Shown piece by piece: positions 34,464 to 42,940 of a stretch of 64,000 nucleotides of DNA. Positions within the stretch are counted from its first letter, which is position 1. Each line of letters opens with the position of its first letter. The notes beneath the pieces are model-generated. The model did not search any database, had not been told where the DNA came from, and worked only from the letters and a program-made list of their open reading frames with translations. The position numbers and the translations under genes are program-made. The stretch lies in assembly GCA_963728925.1 (NCBI GenBank), contig CAVSMB010000028.1, positions 1 through 64,000 of the forward strand, written 5' to 3'. The DNA is from JBBPZA01 sp963728925. Its GTDB lineage: Bacteria > Actinomycetota > Thermoleophilia > Solirubrobacterales > Solirubrobacteraceae.

Positions 34464-36064
34464 CGCTGACCGCCTACGGCGACGGGACTGGGACGTTCCA
34501 TCCCGACGAGCTGCGGATCGAGCGCGGCGCCGTCCTGCGAGGGCGAGGCACGATCCGGGCCGACGCCTGCGTCATCGGCTCGGGGGCGGGCGGCGCGGTG
34601 GTTGCCAAGGAGCTCGCCGAGGGTGGCATGGACGTCGTCGTTCTCGAGGAGGGCGAGTGGTGGGACACCGCCGACTTCGACGCCCGGCCCGGCCGCATGA
34701 CGCAGCGCCTCTACCGCGACGCCGGCCAGACCGCCACGCTGGGCACCCCGCCGATCGCCCTGCCCCTGGGCCGCGCCGTCGGGGGTACGACGCTCGTCAA
34801 CTCGGGCACCTGCTTCCGCACGCCCTCCTCTGTGCTCGCCCGCTGGAGAGCCGACCACGGCCTCGAAGAGCTCACCGACGAGCACCTGGATCCGTTCGCG
34901 CGCCGCGTCGAGGAGATCCTCAACGTCGTCGAGGTCCCGGGGCAGGTGGCGGGCGCGAACGCCGCGGTCGTCCGGCGCGGGGTCGAGCGCCTGGGATGGT
35001 CGGGCGGTTTCCTGCGCCGCAACGTCCGCGGCTGCGTCGGCTCGGGGGTGTGCGCGTTCGGCTGCCCCACGGGGGCCAAGCAGCACGTCGGCATCACCTA
35101 CCTCCCGCGCGCGTGGGCGGCCGGGGCGACGACGTGGACGGGCGCGCGGGTCACGCAGCTCCACGTGGCGGGTCGCCGGTTGCGCGCCGTCGAGGCGCGC
35201 ACGCAGGGGGGAGGCACCCTCCGCGTGCAGTGCGACCACGCGATCGTCGCCTGCGGCGCCGTCCACACGCCCCTGCTCCTGCGCGCGAGCCGCCTCGCGA
35301 CGGGCTCGGGCGAACTGGGCCGCAACCTCTCGATCCACCCCGCGACCGCTGTGCGCGCGCTGTTCGACGAGCCGATCGATCCCTGGAACGGCGTTCCCCA
35401 GAGCTACTACGTCGACGAGCTCGCCGGTGAGGGCGTGATGCTCGAGGGTGTGGCGGGGCCTCCCGACTACGTCGCGATGGCCCTCGGCCGCACTGGCGCC
35501 GAGCACCGAGAGCAGATGGCCAGCGCCCGCGAGATGGCGCAGTTCGGGGTCATGGTGTCCGACACCTCGCGCGGTCGCGTCGTGGGCACGGGCGCCGGCG
35601 GGCGCATCCTCGCCCGTCGCGCCCCCGCGCTGATCCGCTACGACCTCAACGAGCGCGACACGCGGGCCTTCCAGCGCGGCTTCGAGGCCCTGACCGAGAT
35701 CTTCTGGGCGGCGGGCGCTCGCGCCGTCATCCTCCCGGTCGCGCGGCTGCCCATCCTGCGCCACGGCGACTCGACCCCGCTGCGCACGGCGCGGCTGCGG
35801 GCCCGCGACCTCGAGCTCATGGCCTTCCACCCGCTCGGCACGGCGCGCGCGGGGGCCGACCCGCAGCGCTCGGTCGTCGATCCCGACCTGGGCGTGCACG
35901 GCCTCGAGGGCCTCCACGTCGCCGACGGCAGCGTCGTCCCCTCCGCACTGGGGGTGAATCCGCAGATCACGATCATCACCCTGGCCACGCGGCTGGCCGC
36001 CCATCTCCTTGGCGGGCGGCTTGCCGACGAGGCGCGGCGGGCGGCTGCCAGACTAGCCCCGTGA
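34460..36064 (+). CDS. GMC-family FAD-dependent oxidoreductase
   Basis: This 534-residue flavoprotein has a Rossmann motif ACVIGSGAGGAVVAKELAEG near 36, the GMC signature GRAVGGTTLVNSGTCFRTPS near 107 and a cysteine-rich loop CVGSGVCAFGCPTGAKQHVG near 190. The C-terminal catalytic block is HPLGTARAGADP followed by LHVADGSVVPSALGVNPQIT. The Cys-rich insert is like those of cholesterol-oxidase or long-chain alcohol oxidase relatives. It oxidises an alcohol group; the exact substrate is unknown. It overlaps the small subunit upstream and GlpD downstream by 4 bases each. Confidence 0.88.
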   Translation: MTLTAYGDGTGTFHPDELRIERGAVLRGRGTIRADACVIGSGAGGAVVAKELAEGGMDVVVLEEGEWWDTADFDARPGRMTQRLYRDAGQTATLGTPPIALPLGRAVGGTTLVNSGTCFRTPSSVLARWRADHGLEELTDEHLDPFARRVEEILNVVEVPGQVAGANAAVVRRGVERLGWSGGFLRRNVRGCVGSGVCAFGCPTGAKQHVGITYLPRAWAAGATTWTGARVTQLHVAGRRLRAVEARTQGGGTLRVQCDHAIVACGAVHTPLLLRASRLATGSGELGRNLSIHPATAVRALFDEPIDPWNGVPQSYYVDELAGEGVMLEGVAGPPDYVAMALGRTGAEHREQMASAREMAQFGVMVSDTSRGRVVGTGAGGRILARRAPALIRYDLNERDTRAFQRGFEALTEIFWAAGARAVILPVARLPILRHGDSTPLRTARLRARDLELMAFHPLGTARAGADPQRSVVDPDLGVHGLEGLHVADGSVVPSALGVNPQITIITLATRLAAHLLGGRLADEARRAAARLAP

Positions 36065-37767
36065 TCCCACGCAGCGACGCGATCGCCCACCTCAGCTCCG
36101 AGCCCTTCGACGTCGTCGTCATCGGGGGCGGGATCACCGGCGCCGGCGTCGCGCTGGACGCCGCGAGCCGCGGCTACTCGGTCGCCCTCGTGGAGAAGGA
36201 CGACTTCGCCTCAGGGACGAGCAGCCGCTCCAGCAAGCTGGTGCACGGCGGGCTTCGCTACCTCCAGCAGTTCGACATCGGCCTGGTGCGCGAGGCGCTG
36301 CTCGAGCGCCAGCTCATGGTCGCCCTCGCCCCGCATCTCGTCCGCCCGCTGAAGATGGTGGTGCCGGCCTTCGAGGGCGTGCGTCCCGACCGCGCCGTGG
36401 GCGTGGGCCTGAACATGTACGACGTGCTCTCGCTCGACAAGCGCCGGCGCCGGCGCCGCCGCCGTGATGCCGATGCGCGCGACGTCGACGGCGACGGAAA
36501 CGCCGAGTGGAGCCCGGAGCGCCACCGCACGATCGCAGGGGAGGAGGTTGTCGAGCTGCTGCCTGCGCTCGCCGGCCGCGACCCGACGTCGGGCTACCTC
36601 TTCTACGACTGCCAGACCGACGACGCCCGGCTCGTCCTCACCGTGCTGGGCGAGGCCGAGCGCTTCGGGGCGATCTGCGCGAACGGCCTGGAGGTCGTCG
36701 AGCTGGCCGAGGACGGCGGCCGGGCCGGTGGCGTGCTGGTCGAGGACCGCGCGAGCGGCGAGCGCTTCGCCGTGCGCGCGGCCAACGTGGTCAACGCGAC
36801 CGGCGTGTGGGCGGACCGCATCCGGCCCGAGGAGCTCCACGACGTCGCCGAGGTGCCGACCATCCGCCCCAGCCGCGGGACCCACCTGACCGTCGCCGCC
36901 GACCGGCTGCCGCTCCAGGCCGCCGCGATCGTCCCCGCCGCGGGCGGGCGGACGATCTTCGCGCTGCCCTGGCTCGGCAGCGCGCTGCTCGGCACCACCG
37001 ACAACGACTACGAAGGCGACATCGACCACGTACGCCCGCCCGAGGACGACGTCGCCTACCTGCTCGAGGCCACCAACGCCTTCTTCGGCACCGACCTGGG
37101 CCAGCGCGACGTCACCGGCGCCTTCGCCGGGGTGCGGCCGCTGATCTCGCGCAGCGACGCGAAGAAGTCGGTGGACATCTCGCGCAAGGCCGAGCTCTAC
37201 GAGACGCAGAACGGGCTCATCACCATCACCGGCGGGAAGCTGACCACGTGGCGCCGGATGGCCAAAATGGCGGTCGACCGGCTCGTCGAGCGCGACGACC
37301 GCGAGGCGCCGTGCCGCACCCACGAGATCCCGCTCGGCCTGGCCATCGACCCCGCCGAGCTGCCCGACGTCGAAGGCGTCCCCGAGGCCTCCAAGGCCGC
37401 GCTGGCCGGTCGCTACGGCCACGCCGCCCACGACGTCCTGGCGATCGCCCGCGAGCGCGGCGAGCTCGCCCAGCCGATCGTCGCCGGAAAGCCCGACCTG
37501 CTGGCCGAGGCCGTCTTCGCCGGACGCCGCGAGCAGGCGCGGGGCGTCGGCGACGTCATGCTGCGCCGCACGCGGCTCGCGCTGCTCGCGGCGCACGAGC
37601 TGCTCGAACCCGCTAGCCAAGTCCCTGAGCAGGTGGCCGGCGCGCTCGCGCCCGAGCGCGGCTGGGACGCCGCCCGGATCGACGTCGAGGCTCGGCGCTT
37701 CCGCGACGAGGCGCGCGACGAGGGCGTGCTCGTCGCCGGCGGCGAGTCCGCGGCCGTCGCGGAATGA
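36061..37767 (+). CDS. glpD: Aerobic glycerol-3-phosphate dehydrogenase
   Basis: This 568-residue FAD enzyme oxidises sn-glycerol 3-phosphate to dihydroxyacetone phosphate and passes electrons to quinone at the membrane. Motifs are VVVIGGGITGAGVALDAASR near 21, SGTSSRSSKLVHGGLRYLQQ near 56 and LITITGGKLTTWRRMAKMAV near 385. A stretch KRRRRRRRRDADARDVDGDG near 130, basic then acidic, is an unusual low-complexity insertion in a loop. GTG start overlaps the GMC gene. In this operon it could process glycerol phosphate released from lipids or polyols handled by the GMC enzyme. Confidence 0.9.
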   Translation: MIPRSDAIAHLSSEPFDVVVIGGGITGAGVALDAASRGYSVALVEKDDFASGTSSRSSKLVHGGLRYLQQFDIGLVREALLERQLMVALAPHLVRPLKMVVPAFEGVRPDRAVGVGLNMYDVLSLDKRRRRRRRRDADARDVDGDGNAEWSPERHRTIAGEEVVELLPALAGRDPTSGYLFYDCQTDDARLVLTVLGEAERFGAICANGLEVVELAEDGGRAGGVLVEDRASGERFAVRAANVVNATGVWADRIRPEELHDVAEVPTIRPSRGTHLTVAADRLPLQAAAIVPAAGGRTIFALPWLGSALLGTTDNDYEGDIDHVRPPEDDVAYLLEATNAFFGTDLGQRDVTGAFAGVRPLISRSDAKKSVDISRKAELYETQNGLITITGGKLTTWRRMAKMAVDRLVERDDREAPCRTHEIPLGLAIDPAELPDVEGVPEASKAALAGRYGHAAHDVLAIARERGELAQPIVAGKPDLLAEAVFAGRREQARGVGDVMLRRTRLALLAAHELLEPASQVPEQVAGALAPERGWDAARIDVEARRFRDEARDEGVLVAGGESAAVAE

Positions 37768-37866
37768 CGCTCTTCGACCGGCCGGAGCCGTAACTTTCCG
37801 GGCCTCGCCCGGTTGCAACCCCGGAACCCGAGGTCCCCCCGACCCCTGGAGCCTGCCCTCTCCGCC

Positions 37867-39888
37867 ATGCTCAGACGCTGCCTCATACCTTTCCTCTTCG
37901 CCGCCGCGTGCCCGGCGGCCGCCGCCCCCACCGCGCTCGCCGCGTTCTTCCCGGGCGACATCGTGGACGGGGGCCCGGCGGTGAGCTCCGTCCAGGGCGC
38001 CGACCTGGCCACCGACGGAACGGGTGCGATCGCCTACCTGCGCTCCGACGGCGGGGCGGACCATCTCTTCGTCGCGCGCGTCGTGGGCGGTGCGGTCGTG
38101 GCGCCCCAGCGGGTCGACGCCGGCGTGGCCGACGCCGCCACCAAGGCGGGCGTCGTGGCGACCGACAAGGGCCGGCTGACCGTCGCGTGGGTTGCCGGCG
38201 GTCGCCTGCTGGTCTCCGTGCGGGCACCGGGCGCGACCGCGTGGCCCGCGCCGACGCCGCTCGTCGACGACCGCGCGGCCGGGCGCTCGGTCACCGACGT
38301 CTCGGTCGACACCAGCATCAACGGCGTCCCCTACATCGTCTACACCGAGGAGGGAGGCGGCCAGAGCGCCGACGTCCGCGTCGCGCGCTTCTACCAGGGC
38401 CGCTGGATTGTGGAGCCGACGCCGCTCGACCTCGTCCCTGGCGCCAACGCCGGTCAGGGAAGCGTCAGGCGCCCGCAGGTCTCGGCCAACGCCGAGGGCA
38501 GCGCGCTCGCGGTCTGGGGCGAGGACGGCGCCGACGGCCGCACCCACGTCTACGCCCGGCGCATCACCCGCAAGGGCGTGGCCACCACCATTCGCGAGGT
38601 CAGCGTCCCGTCGCTCGACGGTCGGCCCGGCGGCAACGCGGACAGCGCGCAGGTCGCGATGGAGTACGACTCGAGCTACGGGTGGGTCGCCTTCCGCCAG
38701 GCTTTCGCCGACACGGGCGGCACGCGCTACCGGGTGCTCGCACGCCGGCTCGCGGGATCGGACTTCGGGGCGCCCGTGGCCATCGACGGGCTCGGCTTCC
38801 CGGCGCTCGAGAGCGGCACGGCGCCTCGGATCGACATCGACGGTCGCGGCCGTGGCCTGGCCACGAGCACCCGCGACGCCTCCCACCAGGTGGTCTCCAC
38901 GCTGCTGCGCACGCCGCCGCTCGACGACGTCCAGCAGGGCGGGCGCAGCTCGGAAGAGATCTTCCAGCCGCCGCTGCGCCTGGACTCGATCGCCAACGCC
39001 GGGCAGCCCCTCGTCACCCCCGCCGCGGCCGAGAACGGGCGCGCCTTCGTGGCGTGGGCGCAGTCGCCCGGGCCCGGTCTCGCGTCCTCGATCGCCGCTC
39101 GCGGCTACATCTCCAACGTGTGGGAGCCCGCGGTGGCGCTCTCGCGTCCCGAGCTCGGCGGCACGGCCGCCGACCAGGGCCTCGCGGTCGCGTCGGACCG
39201 CGCGGGCGACGCGATCGTCGTCTTCGTCCAGGGCGCCCCGGGGGCGCGGAAGCTCGTCGTCGCCGCCTACGACCGCCCGCCCGGCCGCGCCCGGCCCATC
39301 GCCTCGACCAGGTGGACGCGGTCCAAGCGGCCGAAGCTCAAGTGGGAGACCGCCTTCGAGGTGTGGGGCGCGCCGACGTACCAGGTCGTTCTCAACGGCG
39401 TAGTGGTCGCCACCACCCCGCGCGCCTCGTTGCGCCCGGCGACCGACGTCCCCGATGGGGTGTACCCCTGGAAGGTCGTCAGCGTCGACCGTCGCGGGCA
39501 GCCCGCCGAGGGATCCAATCGCCTGCTGCGCGTCGACTCCACGCCGCCGACGGGCCTCGTCTCCTCGGTCCGGACTGGCTCCCCGGGACGTACGCTGCGG
39601 GTCGGCGTGACGCCGCGGGACCTCCTCGGCCTGCCCCCGGGCGGCGTCCCACCGGTCGGGAGCCCACCGGCCCTCGGCTCGGGCGTCGTCAAGGTCAGCA
39701 TCGCCTACGGGGACGGCACGCGGCCCTTCGTCCGCCAGAGCCGCCGGGTGCTCGCCAAGGTGCGCTCCGAACACGTCTACCGGCGGGCGGGCAGCTACAC
39801 GATCACCGTCCGCCTCTACGACCAGGCCGGCAACGTCGGCGTCCTGAAGCGTATGGTCTCGATCCGGCGCGGCGGCGCCGAGGGCTGA
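37867..39888 (+). CDS. Secreted beta-propeller-like protein with Ig/PKD-like C-terminus
   Basis: This 673-residue protein has a signal peptide (LIPFLFAAACPAAAAPTALA). Residues 30-470 contain repeated strands of the form DGTGAIAYLRSDGGADHLFV, TVAWVAGGRLLVSVRAPG, SALAVWGEDGADGRTHVYAR and GRAFVAWAQSPGPG, spaced about 50-70 residues apart, like sialidase/propeller blades. The last 180 residues look like fibronectin/PKD-type modules (KVVSVDRRGQPAEGSN, then YGDGTRPFVRQSRRV and YTITVRLYDQAGNVG). It is probably a surface or extracellular binding protein. It precedes the sigma-factor gene. No catalytic residues recognised. Confidence 0.7.
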   Translation: MLRRCLIPFLFAAACPAAAAPTALAAFFPGDIVDGGPAVSSVQGADLATDGTGAIAYLRSDGGADHLFVARVVGGAVVAPQRVDAGVADAATKAGVVATDKGRLTVAWVAGGRLLVSVRAPGATAWPAPTPLVDDRAAGRSVTDVSVDTSINGVPYIVYTEEGGGQSADVRVARFYQGRWIVEPTPLDLVPGANAGQGSVRRPQVSANAEGSALAVWGEDGADGRTHVYARRITRKGVATTIREVSVPSLDGRPGGNADSAQVAMEYDSSYGWVAFRQAFADTGGTRYRVLARRLAGSDFGAPVAIDGLGFPALESGTAPRIDIDGRGRGLATSTRDASHQVVSTLLRTPPLDDVQQGGRSSEEIFQPPLRLDSIANAGQPLVTPAAAENGRAFVAWAQSPGPGLASSIAARGYISNVWEPAVALSRPELGGTAADQGLAVASDRAGDAIVVFVQGAPGARKLVVAAYDRPPGRARPIASTRWTRSKRPKLKWETAFEVWGAPTYQVVLNGVVVATTPRASLRPATDVPDGVYPWKVVSVDRRGQPAEGSNRLLRVDSTPPTGLVSSVRTGSPGRTLRVGVTPRDLLGLPPGGVPPVGSPPALGSGVVKVSIAYGDGTRPFVRQSRRVLAKVRSEHVYRRAGSYTITVRLYDQAGNVGVLKRMVSIRRGGAEG

Positions 39889-39952
39889 TGCCACGGTGCC
39901 GTCGCCGGGGGACGTGCGCGGCGGCCCGGGGAGCGGTACCCTCGTCCCCACG

Positions 39953-41803
39953 ATGGCTTCCACGCGCGCCCCGCGCGTCGCCGGGGCACAGGACCCGACG
40001 CGCGTGGTCGAGGAGGAGCGCCTCGCCCGCCGCGCCGCGGCCGGGGATGGGGCGGCGTTCGCGACGCTCTACGACCGCTACGAGCGGCGGATCTTCACGT
40101 ACTGCCAGCGGCTGCTCGTCTCCTCCGAGGACGCGGCCGACGCCACCCAGGACGCCTTTCTCAAGGTCCTCGCCCGCCTGCCGAAGCTCGACCCGGGGCG
40201 CGAGCTCAACGTCTCGGCCTATCTCTACACCGCGGCGCGCAACGCGTGCTACGACATGATCGGGCGTCGCCGCCGAGCCGAGCCGGTCGAGGAGCTTCCC
40301 GAGCCGGCCGCGCTCGGGCCGGACGGCCTGCAGCGGGCCGCCTTGGACGAGGACCCCGAGCGCTCCGCGCTGCTCGAGAGCTTCCAGGCCGACGTCCAGG
40401 TCGCGAACGCAAGGCTGCCCGAGCGCCAGCGCGAGGTGCTCGTCCTCCGGGAGCTCGAGGAGCGCTCCTACGACGAGATCGCCGAGATCATGGACATGAA
40501 CCGCAACTCGGTCGCCCAGCTCATCTCGCGCGCCCGGATCAACCTGCGCGACGAGCTGCGCGGGACGGCGCTCGCGTCGGTCGCCGTGAGCTCGGCGGAC
40601 TGCGAGCGCGCCCTGCCGCTCATCTCGATGCGCCAGGACGGCCAGCTGCGCGACGGCGCCGACCGTGAGTGGCTCGAGGCGCACGTGGCGGGCTGTTCGA
40701 CGTGCCGCGTCAGCGTCGACGCGGTCGAGGAAGCCGGCGTCTCCTACCGCGCATGGCTGCCGATCGTTCCGCTCGAGTGGCTGCGCCAGGCGACCATCGC
40801 CAAGGCCGGCGAGCTCGTCGGGGCGGACTGGAGCGAAGCGACCCGGTCGCCTCGCGACCCCGGGGAGGACGGCAACGGAAGCCGTGGCCACGGCGAGGAT
40901 GGCGGCGGCAACGGTCGCGGCCCGCACGCGCCGCGTGGCGGAACGGCGGCGCACGGGGCAGGAGCGGCGGCCGTAGCCCACGGACCGTTCGGCGGCGCCG
41001 GGCTTGCGGCGGCGCACCCGCTCGACGACGCGGCCGACGATGCGGCGCGCGCCGCCGACGAAGCTCCTGGCCGCCGGCGGCGGCGGCTCGTGCTCCTCGC
41101 CGCGCTCGCCCTCCTCGTGCTCCTGGCCGGGACGGCGGCGGTGGTGATCGGCAAGGACGACGCTCCCGCCACCGACGCCGCCACCCCGGCGACGCAGGCC
41201 GACGACCCGATCGCGCCGACGGGCACCGGCGGCGGGCAGGATGGCGACGCGGCCGGCACGGGCGGCAGCGGGACGAGCCCGGGCACGACCGCGGCGGGCG
41301 CCCCCGCCGGCGCCGCCTCGCCCGCGGTCGGCGCCACTCCAACGACGACCGTCGACGCGAAGACGACGAAGCCCGGCGGCTCGACCCGCCGCGGCGGCGC
41401 CGGCGCCGGTGGCCGGCGGACGACCTCGACGCCGGGTGACACGGCGCCGAGCGATGGCGGCGGGGCGAAGCCGCGCAAGCCCGCCAAGAAGCCCGACAAG
41501 CCCTCGGGCGGCGGCGACGGGTCTCGCACGCCCTCGAGCCCGCCGAGCAGCTCGACCCCGCCCACCAGCACCCCGCCCACCAGCACGCCACCGACGAGCA
41601 CGCCCCCCACGAGCACGCCGCCGTCCACGGGGACCCCGGGCGGTGGGCGGACCCCGAGCGCCGGCAGTGGCGGCGGGTCGACGCCGAGCGGCGGGGGCGG
41701 GCGGACGCCCAGCGGGGGCGGCGGGGGCACCCCGAGCGGGGGCGGCGGGCGCACTCCGAGCGGAGGCGGAAGCGCACCCTGCCCGGCCGGCGCGGTCTGC
41801 TGA
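39953..41803 (+). CDS. ECF sigma factor fused to anti-sigma zinc finger, TM helix and Pro/Thr/Gly tail
   Basis: This 616-residue multidomain protein has sigma region 2 at about 30-100 (AAFATLYDRYERRIFTYCQR, DATQDAFLKVLARL) and region 4 at 150-203 (LPERQREVLVLRELEERSYD, MDMNRNSVAQLISRARINLR). A zinc-finger anti-sigma motif follows at about 217-250 (CERAL ... HVAGCSTC, i.e. C-x(n)-H-x3-C-x2-C). Next come a 120-residue charged linker, one membrane helix at 379-400 (LVLLAALALLVLLAGTAAVV), and an outside tail of STPPT and TPSGGGG repeats. The sigma factor appears tethered and probably released by proteolysis. A TACCCT box 10 bases before ATG suggests a leaderless start. Similar fusions are known in some actinobacterial ECF groups. 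Confidence 0.87.
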   Translation: MASTRAPRVAGAQDPTRVVEEERLARRAAAGDGAAFATLYDRYERRIFTYCQRLLVSSEDAADATQDAFLKVLARLPKLDPGRELNVSAYLYTAARNACYDMIGRRRRAEPVEELPEPAALGPDGLQRAALDEDPERSALLESFQADVQVANARLPERQREVLVLRELEERSYDEIAEIMDMNRNSVAQLISRARINLRDELRGTALASVAVSSADCERALPLISMRQDGQLRDGADREWLEAHVAGCSTCRVSVDAVEEAGVSYRAWLPIVPLEWLRQATIAKAGELVGADWSEATRSPRDPGEDGNGSRGHGEDGGGNGRGPHAPRGGTAAHGAGAAAVAHGPFGGAGLAAAHPLDDAADDAARAADEAPGRRRRRLVLLAALALLVLLAGTAAVVIGKDDAPATDAATPATQADDPIAPTGTGGGQDGDAAGTGGSGTSPGTTAAGAPAGAASPAVGATPTTTVDAKTTKPGGSTRRGGAGAGGRRTTSTPGDTAPSDGGGAKPRKPAKKPDKPSGGGDGSRTPSSPPSSSTPPTSTPPTSTPPTSTPPTSTPPSTGTPGGGRTPSAGSGGGSTPSGGGGRTPSGGGGGTPSGGGGRTPSGGGSAPCPAGAVC

Positions 41804-41871
41804 CCGGGGCGCCCGCCACCACGCTGCGCGCCGGCGGGCGGACGCTGTCGCTCGGCGGCCCGCCGTCGCTC

Positions 41872-42720
41872 ATGGGCATCGTCAACGCGACGCCGGACTC
41901 CTTCTCGGACGGCGGCGAGCTGCACAGCGCCGGCGCCCGCGTCCACCGCGCGCGCGAGCTCGTGCAGGCCGGCGCGCAGGTCATCGACGTCGGTGGCGAG
42001 TCGGCCGTCGTGCACCGGCCGGCGGTGAGCGCCGAGGAGGAGATCGAGCGCGTGGTGCCGGTGGTCGAGGGCATCGCGCGCCAGCTCGGCGTGCTCGTCT
42101 CGGTCGACACCTACAAGCCCGCGGTGGCCGCCGCGGCGATCGACGCCGGAGCGTCGATCGTCAACGACATCAGCGGCCTGGCCGACCTCGGCCTGGCCGA
42201 CGTCTGTGCCCGCACGGGCGCCGCGCTCGTGCTCATGCACACCCGCGCGCGGCCGAAGGAGAAGGTCCTCGACCACCCCTATCCGGACGTCGCCGCCGAC
42301 GTCGAGGGCTTCCTGCGCGACCGACTCGCGGCCGCCACGGCGCGCGGGGTCGCCCTCGAGCAGACGATCCTCGACCCGGGCCCGGACTTCGGCAAGAGCC
42401 CCTCCCAGACGGTCGAGGCGATGCGCGCGTTGCCGCGCCTGCACGCCTTTGGGCGCCCGATCCTGCTCGCCGTCTCGCGCAAGGACTTCGTGGGGGCGAT
42501 CGTCCTGCGCCGGCCGCGCGAGCGCCTGGCGGGAACGCTCGCCGCTCTCGCGCACGGAGTCGAGGCCGGCGCGCATCTCCTCCGCGTCCACGACGTTCGC
42601 GAGGCGGCGGACTTCCTCGCGGTTCGCGCGATCCTGGACGGCGAGCGCGAGCTGCCCGTCGGGGCTCGCGTGCCCGACGCGCTGCGCCGCGAGGATCCTG
42701 GCCGTGGGGAACGAGAATGA
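41872..42720 (+). CDS. folP: Dihydropteroate synthase
   Basis: This enzyme condenses 6-hydroxymethyl-dihydropterin pyrophosphate with p-aminobenzoate in folate synthesis. Motifs are MGIVNATPDSFSDGG, QVIDVGGESAVVHRPAVS, VSVDTYKPAVAAAAIDAGAS, IVNDISGLAD, ILDPGPDFGKSPSQTVEAMR and ILLAVSRKDFVG. ATG 41872 is the first standard start. Homology, however, appears to extend upstream (LRAGGRTLSLGGPPSL) to a CTG at 41800 that overlaps the sigma-factor stop, so the true product may have 24 more residues. Its dependence on the sigma gene for translation would be odd, since folate synthesis is housekeeping. The usual GESxRP motif reads GESAVVHRP. Confidence 0.88.
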   Translation: MGIVNATPDSFSDGGELHSAGARVHRARELVQAGAQVIDVGGESAVVHRPAVSAEEEIERVVPVVEGIARQLGVLVSVDTYKPAVAAAAIDAGASIVNDISGLADLGLADVCARTGAALVLMHTRARPKEKVLDHPYPDVAADVEGFLRDRLAAATARGVALEQTILDPGPDFGKSPSQTVEAMRALPRLHAFGRPILLAVSRKDFVGAIVLRRPRERLAGTLAALAHGVEAGAHLLRVHDVREAADFLAVRAILDGERELPVGARVPDALRREDPGRGERE

Positions 42721-42893
42721 CCGGTCCGCGAGTCATCGACGCCGCGAGCCTGCTCGAGCGAGAGCACGAGCTCGACGCCCTGGACGGCGCCCGGCCCTCG
42801 CCAGGCGCAGCCGGTCCTGAACGCCCTGCGCGACCCGAGGACCGTCACCTACGTGCGGCCGCGCTAGCCTGTCGGTTCGTCGCCGGCCGCTGA
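42717..42893 (+). CDS. Small ORF coupled to folP, possible gene remnant
   Basis: A 58-residue frame starts with an ATG overlapping the folP stop (ATGA). It begins TGPRVIDAASLLEREHELDA, which recalls the N-terminus of LuxR-type AAA regulators (LLEREHELxAL), but degenerates into proline-rich residues. In another frame the same DNA ends QPVLNALRDPRTVTYVRPR-stop, which looks protein-like. This may be the scar of a lost gene. Coding status is uncertain. Confidence 0.25.
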   Translation: MTGPRVIDAASLLEREHELDALDGARPSPGAAGPERPARPEDRHLRAAALACRFVAGR

Positions 42894-42940
42894 CCTCGAC
42901 GCGGCCGGGCGCCCACCGACATCCACCAAAGGAGATCCAC

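Noticed and set aside
36211..39963. A 1,250-codon open frame on the minus strand
   Set aside because: It is antisense to glpD and the secreted propeller protein, both of which have clear motifs and starts. The antisense frame has no motifs.
41560..41790. Tandem DNA repeats resembling a minisatellite or CRISPR
   Set aside because: They are the coding repeats of STPPT and TPSGGGG residues in the sigma-fusion tail. There are no unique spacers.
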